Origin: Pseudoflavonifractor gallinarum
Lineage (GTDB): Bacteria > Bacillota > Clostridia > Oscillospirales > Oscillospiraceae
Length of the DNA stretch: 64,000 nt
Direction of reading: 5' to 3'
NCBI RefSeq assembly: GCF_014982855.1
Contig: NZ_JADCKF010000003.1
Coordinates: 124,001-188,000, forward strand
Made by a program: the position numbers and the translations under genes. Position 1 is the stretch's first letter; each line of letters opens with the position of its first letter. Positions 7,946 to 15,005 of the stretch are shown here, one piece after another. The notes under the pieces are model-generated. The model was not told the DNA's origin. It searched no databases and saw only the letters and a list, made by a program, of their open reading frames with translations.

Positions 7946-9298
7946 ATGGGAAAATTGTTTGGTACGGACGGCATCCGCGGCGTGGTCAACGCCGGTCTGG
8001 ACGCCACTCTCGCCTATCAGGTGGGCCTGGCGGCCGCCGTGGTCATGGCCAAGGAGACCGGAAAGAGCCGCCCCCAGGTGGCCATCGGAAAGGATACCCG
8101 CATTTCCTCCGACCTGCTGGAGAGCGCCCTGATCGCGGGCCTTTGCTCCGCGGGAGCGGACGTGCTCCATCTGGGCGTGGTGCCCACCCCGGCGGTGGCC
8201 TTCCTCACGGTGGAGATGGGGGCCGACGCGGGCATCGTCATCTCGGCCTCTCACAACCCCTTTGAGCACAACGGCATCAAGATCTTCAACAGCCAGGGCT
8301 ACAAGCTGCGCGACGCCCTGGAGGGGGAGATCGAGGAGATCATCCTCTCCGGACAGCTGCCCGCCCTCAAGACCCACGGGGACCTGGGCCGGGTCATCCA
8401 CAAGGACGAGGAGGAGACCCGGGCCTACATCGACCACCTGCTCTCCACCGTGGACACCGATTTTGCCGGTATGCGCATCGTGGTGGACTGCGCCAACGGC
8501 GCGGCTTCGGCCACGGCGCCGGGGCTGTTCGCCCGCTTCCCCAAGCTGCACGCCGACATCCTGCACGCCCAGCCCGACGGCATCAACATCAACAACGGCT
8601 GCGGCTCCACCCATATGGAGGACCTGAAGGCCGCTGTCGTGAAGGGCGGGTACGACCTGGGTCTGGCCTATGACGGCGACGCCGACCGCTTCCTGGCCGT
8701 GGACGAGAAGGGCGAGGACATCGACGGCGACCAGATCATGGCCGCCTGCGCACGGGTGCTCCAGGCCGAGGGCAAGCTCAACGGCAACGCCATGGTGGGC
8801 ACCGTCATGAGCAACATGGGCCTGCACATCTTCGCCAAGGAGAACGGCATGGAGCTGCACTGCACGCCCGTGGGCGACCGCAACGTGCTGGAGAAGATGC
8901 TGGAGCACGACTTCGTCATCGGGGGAGAGCAGTCCGGCCACACCATTTTCCGCGCCTATGCCACCACCGGCGACGGAGAGCTCACCTCCCTCCAGTTCCT
9001 CCAGGTGCTCCACCGCTCGGGCAAGAAGGCCTCTGAGCTGGTGGCCGACTGCCGCCGGTATCCCCAGGTCCTCATCAACCTCCCGGTGGAGAGCAAGGAA
9101 AAGAAGGAAGAAATCATGGCCGCCCAGGCCCTCAAGGACGCGGTCCAGGCCAAGGAGGCCGCCCTTCAGGGGACCGGCCGCATCCTGGTGCGCCCCTCCG
9201 GAACCGAGGCCCTCATCCGCGTGATGGTGGAGGCTCAGACCGAGGAGGCAGCCCGTGCCTGCGCCGAAGAACTGGTAGATGTCATAAAAATCCTGTGA
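7946..9298 (+). CDS. glmM: Phosphoglucosamine mutase
   Basis: A 450-residue alpha-D-phosphohexomutase that converts glucosamine-6-phosphate to glucosamine-1-phosphate, feeding UDP-GlcNAc for cell-wall synthesis. Key motifs are FGTDGIRG at the N-terminus, the phosphoserine loop ISASHNPFEHNG (about residue 100), the metal-binding DGDADR (about 243), the sugar-binding GGEQSGH (about 328) and the phosphate-binding RPSGTEALIR near the C-terminus. All are intact and length is standard. Start ATG 7946. Confidence 0.97.
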   Translation: MGKLFGTDGIRGVVNAGLDATLAYQVGLAAAVVMAKETGKSRPQVAIGKDTRISSDLLESALIAGLCSAGADVLHLGVVPTPAVAFLTVEMGADAGIVISASHNPFEHNGIKIFNSQGYKLRDALEGEIEEIILSGQLPALKTHGDLGRVIHKDEEETRAYIDHLLSTVDTDFAGMRIVVDCANGAASATAPGLFARFPKLHADILHAQPDGININNGCGSTHMEDLKAAVVKGGYDLGLAYDGDADRFLAVDEKGEDIDGDQIMAACARVLQAEGKLNGNAMVGTVMSNMGLHIFAKENGMELHCTPVGDRNVLEKMLEHDFVIGGEQSGHTIFRAYATTGDGELTSLQFLQVLHRSGKKASELVADCRRYPQVLINLPVESKEKKEEIMAAQALKDAVQAKEAALQGTGRILVRPSGTEALIRVMVEAQTEEAARACAEELVDVIKIL

Positions 9299-9335
9299 GA
9301 TTTTTTGGCATAATATAAATATTTTGCATAAACGC

Positions 9336-9365
9336 TTGACAACAAGATATACTCTTGCGTATAAT
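9336..9365 (+). promoter_or_regulatory. Promoter of the SigH-like gene
   Basis: A perfect TTGACA (9336-9341) and perfect TATAAT (9360-9365) separated by 18 bases, 20 bases before the start codon. Confidence 0.8.
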
Positions 9366-9385
9366 AACAGACAAGGAGCAAGAGC

Positions 9386-10021
9386 ATGAGTGCTTTCCAA
9401 CCCCAAAACTCCAATCCTTCCGACGAATGCCTGTGCGTCAGGAGCAAATCCGGCGATCGCAGCGCGGCAGAGGAGCTGGTTCTGCGCTATAACCGCGTGG
9501 TGCGTGTGTGCGCCCGGCCCTACTTTCTGGCGGGCGGTGACAGCGAGGATCTGATCCAGGAGGGGATGTTGGGACTTTGGAACGCCATCCGCGAGTACGA
9601 TCCCCGGCGGGAGGTCTCCTTTCGGACCTATGCCGAGACCTGTATCCGCAACCGTTTGCGCTCCGCTATTAAAGCAGCAGCAAGAGATAAGCATTCCCCG
9701 TTGAACAATTCTGTTTCTTTCGAAACCCCGCTTTTTGACGGATTTGCCGTCCATGACATCTGTGGCAGGGAGTATCGCTGTCTGGAAAATCCGGAGGATA
9801 CTCTGATCGGTCAGGAAGAAGTCCGTGAGCGAATGAATGTGCTAAAGGGCCAGTTGTCCGGTTTCGAAGCGAAGATCCTCGGGCTCTATCTGGAAGGGTT
9901 GTCCTATTCCGAGATTGCCGCTGAGGTAAAACGGTCCCCGAAATCGGTGGACAACGCTGTGCAACGTATCCGGCGGAAGGTCGCGCAGCACTTTTCATCT
10001 GGCGATGTCAGCGAGAGCTGA
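9386..10021 (+). CDS. sigH: RNA polymerase sigma factor, SigH/SpoIIM-era sporulation type
   Basis: A 211-residue sigma-70 family factor. Region 2 includes AEELVLRYNRVVR and the conserved EDLIQEGMLGLWNAIREYD; region 2.4 is FRTYAETCIRNRLRSAIK. Region 4 (GLSYSEIAAEVKRSPKSVDNAVQRI, split here by its helix-turn-helix) follows. Length and an R2-R4 architecture without region 3 match SigH of clostridia, which starts sporulation gene expression. SigH is the closest named homologue I recognise; another alternative sigma of this clade is possible. It has a strong vegetative promoter and an AAGGAG ribosome site. Confidence 0.75.
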   Translation: MSAFQPQNSNPSDECLCVRSKSGDRSAAEELVLRYNRVVRVCARPYFLAGGDSEDLIQEGMLGLWNAIREYDPRREVSFRTYAETCIRNRLRSAIKAAARDKHSPLNNSVSFETPLFDGFAVHDICGREYRCLENPEDTLIGQEEVRERMNVLKGQLSGFEAKILGLYLEGLSYSEIAAEVKRSPKSVDNAVQRIRRKVAQHFSSGDVSES

Positions 10022-10100
10022 ACGCAATATTAATCTGTCCCAGCACTTCACGGTTTCAATTCCGGACCTGGGCAAATGAGTCAAAGAGAGGGTATTTATC

Positions 10101-10382
10101 ATGTACGAAGACAAGACTTTGGTATGCAAAGAGTGTGGCCAGGAGTTCGTGTTCACCGCTGGTGAGCAGGAGTTCTACGCAGAGCGCGGCTTCCAGAACG
10201 AGCCCCAGCGCTGCAAGGCCTGCCGTGACGCCCGCAAGGCCGCTTCCCGTGGCCCCCGCGAGTACTTCACTGCTACCTGCGCCGCCTGCGGCGGTGAGGC
10301 CCGCGTGCCCTTCGAGCCCAAGTCCGACCGTCCCGTGTACTGCAGCGATTGCTTCGCTCGTATGCGCGGCGAGCAGCAGTAA
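10101..10382 (+). CDS. Zinc-ribbon domain protein
   Basis: A 93-residue protein with two zinc-binding units: CKECGQEF...CKACRDARK (residues 9-46) and CAACGGEARVPF...CSDCF (residues 59-86). CxxC pairs spaced this way form treble-clef or ribbon folds. The family is widespread and small in Clostridia and is often annotated only as zinc-ribbon or CxxC protein. Role unknown. A strong terminator follows. Confidence 0.75.
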   Translation: MYEDKTLVCKECGQEFVFTAGEQEFYAERGFQNEPQRCKACRDARKAASRGPREYFTATCAACGGEARVPFEPKSDRPVYCSDCFARMRGEQQ

Positions 10383-10396
10383 GCTCTGTATGTAAG

Positions 10397-10430
10397 ACAA
10401 GGACGCCCTCCGGGGCGTCCTTGTTTTTTT
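10397..10430 (+). terminator. Terminator after zinc-ribbon gene
   Basis: ACAAGGACGCC and GGCGTCCTTGT form an 11-bp stem, followed by seven T. Confidence 0.85.
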
Positions 10431-10454
10431 CTCAAAAATGCAAGCATTTTTGAG
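10431..10454 (+). repeat. Small palindrome, copy 2, in a 330-base gene-free stretch
   Basis: CTCAAAAATGC and GCATTTTTGAG form an 11-bp stem. This matches the repeat at 4926-4950, again followed by AGGGGGAT and, at about 10474-10494, by GCGCGCA..GCGCGGATGCGCGC. The stretch 10382-10715 holds no convincing ORF; besides these palindromes it contains only a further GCCGTC/GACGGC hairpin near 10563 and the next promoter. Confidence 0.7.
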
Positions 10455-10643
10455 AGGGGGATGCAGGCCGCGGCGCGCACGCGCGGATGCGCGCACACTT
10501 GCAGCCTGAGCTGTGTTTTTTCCGACGTACACGCCGCCGGAAAAAACGCCTTCACTTCCTTCCGCCGTCTGCGGACGGCGGAACTCTGCGAGGCGCTTGC
10601 CCCACAGCGCGCAGAAATACGCTGCCCTCGCCCGGAAAAAGAG

Positions 10644-10672
10644 TTGAAAAAGGGCGACAAATAGGATATACT
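10644..10672 (+). promoter_or_regulatory. Promoter of the DUF1858 gene
   Basis: TTGAAA (10644-10649) and TATACT (10667-10672), spacer 17 bases. Confidence 0.65.
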
Positions 10673-10714
10673 ACTCACGTATCCTTTTATCTTCTGATTT
10701 GGAGGTTTACCCAT

Positions 10715-10927
10715 ATGGTTCAGATTACGAAAGACACCATCATCGGCGACATCCTGGATATCGCCCCCCAGACTGCTCCTCTCTTCATGTCCATCGGCAT
10801 GCACTGCCTGGGCTGCCCCTCTTCTCGCGGCGAGACCGTGGAGGAGGCCTGCATGGTCCACGGCGTCAATGTGGAGGCCCTGCTCAACGCCATCAACGAG
10901 CAGATCGCCGCTTCCGAGCAGCAGTAA
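10715..10927 (+). CDS. DUF1858 domain protein (Cys pair)
   Basis: A 70-residue protein starting MVQITKDTIIGDILD, with GMHCLGCPSSRGETVEEACMVHG in two halves around the Cys-x2-Cys. This is the DUF1858/ScdA-N-like fold. These proteins often accompany hybrid-cluster or iron-sulfur repair proteins and may bind a metal or persulfide through the paired cysteines. It stands alone here with its own promoter and terminator. The start is ATG 10715 behind GGAGGT. Confidence 0.85.
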   Translation: MVQITKDTIIGDILDIAPQTAPLFMSIGMHCLGCPSSRGETVEEACMVHGVNVEALLNAINEQIAASEQQ

Positions 10928-10937
10928 TCGGTACGAG

Positions 10938-10970
10938 AAAAAAAGAGCGGCTTTTCGGCCGCTCTTTTTT
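10938..10970 (+). terminator. Terminator after DUF1858 gene
   Basis: AAAAAGAGCGGC pairs with GCCGCTCTTTTT; A-rich on one side and T-rich on the other, so it could act in both directions. Confidence 0.85.
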
Positions 10971-10997
10971 GAGTTTCTCAGATCAGGAGGGAAGTTC

Positions 10998-11714
10998 TTG
11001 AAAACCATTGAGCTGTCGCCGCGCCTGCAGGCCGTGGCGGACCTGGTCCCGCCCCAGACCAGGTTTGTGGATGTGGGGACGGATCACGCCTATCTGCCTG
11101 CCTATCTGATCCAGAAGGGGATCATCCCCAGCGCGGTGGCCTCCGATCTGCGGAAAGGGCCCCTGGAGCGCGCCCGGCAGACGGCGGAGCGTTACGGAGT
11201 CACCAATCAAATGTCCTTCCGCCTGGGCAACGGGCTGGAGCGGGTGCAGCCGGAGGAGGCCCAGACCATCGCCATTGCCGGGATGGGAGGGGAGACCATC
11301 TCCGCCATCCTCTCGGCCGCCCCCTGGTGCCGCCTGGGGGATCGGACGCTGATCCTCCAGCCCATGAGCGCGCTGCCCGAGCTGCGGGCCTGGCTTCAGC
11401 GCAGCGGCTACCGCATCCTGCGGGAGCGCCTGTGCCGGGAGGGCAACACCATTTATACCATTATGCAGGTGGCAGCGGGGGAGATGCCCCCTCTGACCCC
11501 CGCGGAGTGCTGGGCCGGTTCCCGGGAGACTGCCGGGAGCGAACCGCTGCGCCCGGCGCTGCTGGAGCACCTGCTGGCCCGGGTGGAACGGGCCCTCGCC
11601 GGCATCCGCCACTCGACGCGCCCGGAGGACATCCCCTGGAAAACAGAGCTGGAGTCCGTCCGGGAGGGACTCATCACCATGCAAAGGGAGTTGAAGCAAG
11701 ATGAAAGTAAATGA
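10998..11714 (+). CDS. trmK: tRNA (adenine-22-N1)-methyltransferase
   Basis: A 238-residue class I SAM methyltransferase modifying A22 of tRNA. It starts with LSPRLQAVADLVP, then the SAM-binding motif FVDVGTDHAYLPAYL, ASDLRKGPLERA, and the family signature AIAGMGGETI. A basic helical C-terminal domain follows. The start is TTG 10998, 7 bases after AGGAGGG. Its end overlaps the next gene by 14 bases, and trmK next to nif3-like is the usual firmicute order. Confidence 0.93.
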   Translation: MKTIELSPRLQAVADLVPPQTRFVDVGTDHAYLPAYLIQKGIIPSAVASDLRKGPLERARQTAERYGVTNQMSFRLGNGLERVQPEEAQTIAIAGMGGETISAILSAAPWCRLGDRTLILQPMSALPELRAWLQRSGYRILRERLCREGNTIYTIMQVAAGEMPPLTPAECWAGSRETAGSEPLRPALLEHLLARVERALAGIRHSTRPEDIPWKTELESVREGLITMQRELKQDESK

Positions 11715-12495
11715 CATCTACGCCTATCTGGATCAGAGAGCGCCTTTCTCCATCCAGATGGACTTTGACAACGCCGGTTTTCTGGTGGGCCACGGGGAGC
11801 GCACGGTCTCCAAGGTCCTGATCGCCCTGGACATCACGGAAGAGGTGGTGGCCGAGGCCGCCGAGCTGGGGGCCGAGCTCATCGTGTCCCACCACCCGGT
11901 GATCTTCCATCCGGTGAAGAGCATCCGGGACAACGATCCCACCGGGCGCATCCTGCTCTCTCTGATCGAGCACCAGATCGCCGCCATCTGCGTACACACC
12001 AACCTGGACGCGGTGGCCGGCGGCGTCAACGACGCCCTGGCCCAGAAGCTGGGTCTCACCCAGCTGGAGCTCCTCCACACCGACGGGGTGGACGGGGACG
12101 GCCATCCCTACGGCGTGGGCCGTGTGGGCATGCGGGAGGGCATCCCCGAGTACGCCCCCGCCTTTGCCCAGTTCGTGAAGGAGACCCTGGGCGCCAACGG
12201 CGTGCGCTATGTGGACGCCCGCCGTCCCGTGCGGCGTGTGGCGGTGGGGGGCGGCGCCTGCGGCGACCTGCTGACCGACGCCTTCCGGATGGGCTGCGAC
12301 ACCTTCGTGACCTCCGACGTGAAGTACAACGGTTTCCTGGACGCCAAGGCCCTGGGCATCAATCTGATCGACGCCGGACACTATCCCACCGAGCAGGTGG
12401 TCTGTCCCGTTTTGGAGAAATGGCTGCGCGGCGCCTTCCCCGGGGTCGAGTTTGTGCAGACAAAACGGCACAAAGAGGTCTTTTCTTATCTATAA
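11701..12495 (+). CDS. Nif3-like dinuclear metal-centre protein
   Basis: A 264-residue protein of the Nif3/YqfO family, which forms toroidal hexamers with a two-metal site. Metal ligands are visible in SHHPVIFHPVK (about residues 63-73), TNLDAVAGG near residue 100, and the C-terminal DAGHYPTE (about 222). The enzymatic role is uncertain; GTP cyclohydrolase-type activity has been suggested for relatives. Overlap with trmK indicates translational coupling. Confidence 0.9.
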   Translation: MKVNDIYAYLDQRAPFSIQMDFDNAGFLVGHGERTVSKVLIALDITEEVVAEAAELGAELIVSHHPVIFHPVKSIRDNDPTGRILLSLIEHQIAAICVHTNLDAVAGGVNDALAQKLGLTQLELLHTDGVDGDGHPYGVGRVGMREGIPEYAPAFAQFVKETLGANGVRYVDARRPVRRVAVGGGACGDLLTDAFRMGCDTFVTSDVKYNGFLDAKALGINLIDAGHYPTEQVVCPVLEKWLRGAFPGVEFVQTKRHKEVFSYL

Positions 12496-12511
12496 TCGTC
12501 ACGTTTAGGGG

Positions 12512-12540
12512 TTGCAAAGGCCTGTGGGCTGTGCTAAACT
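12512..12540 (+). promoter_or_regulatory. Promoter of yebC
   Basis: TTGCAA (12512-12517) and TAAACT (12535-12540), spacer 17 bases. Confidence 0.55.
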
Positions 12541-12610
12541 AGTCTAGCTGATTTTTGTCGGCTGCCCGCTGGGGCAGACGTATTGATTTCTGGAGAAGGG
12601 AACGAATTGT

Positions 12611-13339
12611 ATGTCCGGACATTCCAAGTGGCACAATATTCAGAAGACCAAGGGCGCGGCTGACGCCAAGCGGTCTCAGCTCTTTACCAAGATCGCCCGC
12701 GAGATGATCGTGGCGGTCAAGCAGGGCGGCAGCGGCGACCCCGCCAACAACTCCCGTCTGGCCACCGTCATCGCCAAGGCCAAGGCGGCCAACATGCCCA
12801 ACGACAACATCAAGCGCACCATCGACAAGGCTCTGGGCGCCGGGAACAGCGACAACTTCGAGAGCGTGGTCTACGAGGGCTACGGCCCCAACGGCGTGGC
12901 CGTCATCGTGGAGGCTCTGACCGATAACCGTCAGCGCACCGCCCCCGAGGTCCGTCACCTGCTGGACAAGTACGGCAAGGGCCTGGGCGCCACCGGCTGC
13001 GTGTCTTGGTCCTTTGACCAGAAGGGCGTCATCGTCATCGAGCGGGAGGACCTGGACGAGGACACCATGATGATGGACGCCCTCGACTGCGGCGCCGACG
13101 ACATGCAGGTGGAAGAGGAAGTCTTCACCGTCTACACCGCCCCCGACGCTTTCGGCGATGTGCTCGCCCAGCTGGAGGAGAAGGGCTACGCTTTCCTGGA
13201 GGCCTCCGTGCAGATGGTGCCCCAGAACTATGTCAAGCTCACCGATGAGACCGACATCAAGAACATGGAGAAGCTCATCGACCTGCTGGAGGAAAACGAC
13301 GACGTGCAGAACGTCTACCACAACTGGGATCAGGACTGA
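12611..13339 (+). CDS. yebC: YebC/PmpR-family protein
   Basis: A 242-residue protein beginning MSGHSKWHNIQKTKGAADAK (first 20 residues), the family hallmark, followed by FTKIAREMIVA, PNDNIKRTIDKA and YEGYGPNGVA. YebC proteins were described as DNA-binding regulators; members are now also linked to rescuing ribosomes at proline-rich stretches. The three-domain length is normal. A clear terminator follows. Confidence 0.95.
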   Translation: MSGHSKWHNIQKTKGAADAKRSQLFTKIAREMIVAVKQGGSGDPANNSRLATVIAKAKAANMPNDNIKRTIDKALGAGNSDNFESVVYEGYGPNGVAVIVEALTDNRQRTAPEVRHLLDKYGKGLGATGCVSWSFDQKGVIVIEREDLDEDTMMMDALDCGADDMQVEEEVFTVYTAPDAFGDVLAQLEEKGYAFLEASVQMVPQNYVKLTDETDIKNMEKLIDLLEENDDVQNVYHNWDQD

Positions 13340-13361
13340 TCCATACCAGCAACACAAAAGA

Positions 13362-13401
13362 AGTCAGGTCTCCTGCGCTTTGCAGGGGCCTGACTTTTTT
13401 T
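13362..13401 (+). terminator. Terminator after yebC
   Basis: AGTCAGG(TC)TCCTGC pairs with GCAGG(GG)CCTGACT, followed by T7. Confidence 0.85.
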
Positions 13402-13474
13402 GCCTTCTCACACCAAACATCTTCGCACACAAGGCCCCGCCCCACCGGGGCACGGTGGCTGTGCCTATGACCCT

Positions 13475-13530
13475 ATCCATTTCTATGTCTATCTTTATTT
13501 CTATTTCTTTTTCTATTTCTATCCCTATAT
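13475..13530 (+). repeat. Hexanucleotide (TTTCTA)n-like microsatellite
   Basis: About nine imperfect tandem copies of TTTCTA (variants TGTCTA, TCTTTA, TTTCTT, TCCCTA). The strand is almost pure pyrimidine, very unlike the GC-rich surroundings, and ends 70 bases before the next gene. Confidence 0.85.
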
Positions 13531-13598
13531 GGCGTCCCAGGTGTACGCAAACGTACACCAAAGGGCGGTTGGACGGGTAGGGGTAGGAGGTGCTTTTC

Positions 13599-13973
13599 AT
13601 GGCACAGAAGAAAAGTTTTCTCGTCTATTTTGACAACTACCCCATGGTCCAGGCTCTGCCGCTGGAGCAGCGGGGCCTGCTGCTGACCGCCCTCTTCGAA
13701 TACGGCATGGCCGCCGGAGAGCCGGACAGTCCGTCCATCCCGGAGATCCTGGAGGCCTTTCCCGCCATGACGGAGGAGACCCGGATGGCCTGCCTCTTCA
13801 TGTGTTCCAACATCCACCGGGACACCCAGCGCTGGCTGGGCCGCCAGGCCGCCCAGGAGCGCCGGCGGACGGGGCAGGGGAGCGGCCCGGAAACCGGGGA
13901 GCGCACCTATCAGGCCCGGGACGTCCTGGCCCAGATCCGCCAGGATCTGGCCCACCGCTGGGAGGTGGAATAG
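13599..13973 (+). CDS. DUF6291-like protein
   Basis: A 124-residue protein beginning MAQKKSFLVYFDNYPMV, with LLLTALFEYG and a later helical CSNIHRDTQRWL region. The KSFLVY...L..EQRG...ALFEY pattern resembles DUF6291, found in phage- and plasmid-replication neighbourhoods of Clostridia. Nothing else here is phage-like, so it may be a domesticated remnant. The ATG at 13599 is chosen behind GTAGGAGGTG. The C-terminal 40 residues are low complexity and rich in Arg, Gly and Gln. Confidence 0.6.
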   Translation: MAQKKSFLVYFDNYPMVQALPLEQRGLLLTALFEYGMAAGEPDSPSIPEILEAFPAMTEETRMACLFMCSNIHRDTQRWLGRQAAQERRRTGQGSGPETGERTYQARDVLAQIRQDLAHRWEVE

Positions 13974-13988
13974 CCCTCTTCAGGGCAG

Positions 13989-14020
13989 CAAAAAACGCCC
14001 CGGCCATACAGCCGAGACGT
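13989..14020 (-). terminator. Terminator of RNase P RNA
   Basis: Read on the minus strand, ACGTCTCGGC pairs with GCCGGGGCGT (two G-T pairs) and ends in T6, directly after the mature 3' end. Confidence 0.8.
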
Positions 14021-14035
14021 TCTTTCTGGTACAAG

Positions 14036-14487
14036 CAGGCCTGTAAGCCGGGTTCTGTCATTTAAGACAGCCATCTATCTCGACGCACCGTTGCCGGTAC
14101 GCTCCAGCCGCCTCCATGGGACGGTCGGGCCGACCATATGTCCCTCCACGGCGTTGCTCCGGATAGAGTTTACAGCGATGGACTGTTCCCAGCCATCGGG
14201 CGGGCTCTTATCTCCGCCTTTCCACCCTTACCTCGTCGGCGCAAGCTTCCTATCCCTCGCTTCGTCCCAAGGGACAAAGCTCGCTCAGTCCGCTGCGCCT
14301 CCTCTCCCAACAAAAACATCTGTTTTTGTTGGGGCCCCAGAAAAGGGGACGAGGCGGTTTATCTCTGTTGCACTTTTCCTAGGGTCGCCCCCGGCGGGTG
14401 TTACCCGTTATCCTTGCCCTGCGGAGCCCGGACTTTCCTCACAGGCGGGCCTTTCGTCCCGTCTGCGCGGCTGTCCAGCCTACTTGC
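14036..14487 (-). ncRNA. rnpB: RNase P RNA, bacterial class A
   Basis: The catalytic RNA that trims tRNA 5' ends. On the minus strand the 5' part reads ...GGAAAGTCCGGGCTCC (complement at about 14424-14440), the universal P4/CR-I region, then AGGGCAAG. The 3' part ends GACAGAACCCGGCTTACAGG (complement at 14041-14060), the conserved P4 partner. Length about 450 fits class A of a GC-rich clostridium. A perfect 13-bp stem CCCAACAAAAACA/TGTTTTTGTTGGG at 14306-14333 makes one variable helix (probably P12) unusually long and AT-rich inside. Ends are accurate to a few bases. Confidence 0.93.
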
Positions 14488-14494
14488 AAAGGGT

Positions 14495-14523
14495 ATTGTA
14501 CCCTATGGAAGAAAAATTGTCAA
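14495..14523 (-). promoter_or_regulatory. Promoter of rnpB
   Basis: On the minus strand, TTGACA (14523-14518), a 17-base spacer and TACAAT (14500-14495). Transcription would begin near 14488. The -35 box overlaps the last codons of the upstream 75-codon gene. Confidence 0.8.
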
Positions 14524-14747
14524 ACAAAAAGAACACCTCGATTCTCTTCCCACTGTTTGATATAGTGCGCAAGGTCGTGGTAATCATCCTGTTCTGCCGG
14601 CTGCAAATCACAGATAAAGCCGGCGATATCCTCTGCACTTCTGTAATATTTCTGCAGGTGAGAATTGCCCTGCTGCAAAATGTACGATTTGAGTGCAATG
14701 GTCAGCATCTTTTTTCTTGTAAAAAACATATTCTTGGAAAAATCCAT
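14520..14747 (-). CDS. Hypothetical 75-residue protein upstream of rnpB
   Basis: A short AT-rich gene on the minus strand with a good AAGGAGT ribosome site before ATG 14747 and two tandem consensus promoters upstream. The product has an N-terminal MDFSKNMFFTRKKM segment and a helical, Gln/Tyr-rich rest ending in WEENRGVLFV. I recognise no family. Its stop overlaps the rnpB -35 box, so its transcript would run into rnpB. Base composition is well below that of the neighbouring genes, suggesting transfer. Confidence 0.6.
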   Translation of the reverse strand: MDFSKNMFFTRKKMLTIALKSYILQQGNSHLQKYYRSAEDIAGFICDLQPAEQDDYHDLAHYIKQWEENRGVLFV

Positions 14748-14777
14748 AAAAAATACTCCTTACCCTGTGTTGAGTAA

Positions 14778-14806
14778 AGAGTAGCATGCAACTTCATTTA
14801 TGTCAA
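14778..14806 (-). promoter_or_regulatory. Proximal promoter of the 75-residue gene
   Basis: On the minus strand, TTGACA (14806-14801) and TACTCT (14783-14778), spacer 17. Confidence 0.6.
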
Positions 14807-14818
14807 TATTAATTTTAT

Positions 14819-14847
14819 ATTATATCACTCTGTATAAACAATGTCAA
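14819..14847 (-). promoter_or_regulatory. Distal promoter with both consensus boxes perfect
   Basis: On the minus strand, TTGACA (14847-14842), a 17-base spacer and TATAAT (14824-14819): the exact sigma-A consensus, in tandem with the proximal promoter 41 bases downstream. Confidence 0.8.
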
Positions 14848-14931
14848 GTGTTTTTTCGAGAGAAACCAGCAAGCCCATCTTCCGCAACCTGCGGGCAGCA
14901 CTCACAGCCGACGGATAACCGCAAGAATGGT

Positions 14932-14960
14932 TTGAAATTTTTGGGCGGAGGAGATATAAT
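14932..14960 (+). promoter_or_regulatory. Promoter of murD
   Basis: TTGAAA (14932-14937) and TATAAT (14955-14960), spacer 17. Confidence 0.7.
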
Positions 14961-15005
14961 ATATCAGTTAAACAACTGGAGTGATCCGGAAAGGGGAACG
15001 AGACC

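Noticed and set aside
7877-9754. 625-codon open frame on the minus strand
   Set aside because: Antisense to glmM and the start of the sigma factor gene, across their promoter.
13599-13973. Second prophage around the DUF6291-like gene
   Set aside because: No other phage gene, integrase or repeat flanks it; yebC and rnpB are ordinary neighbours.
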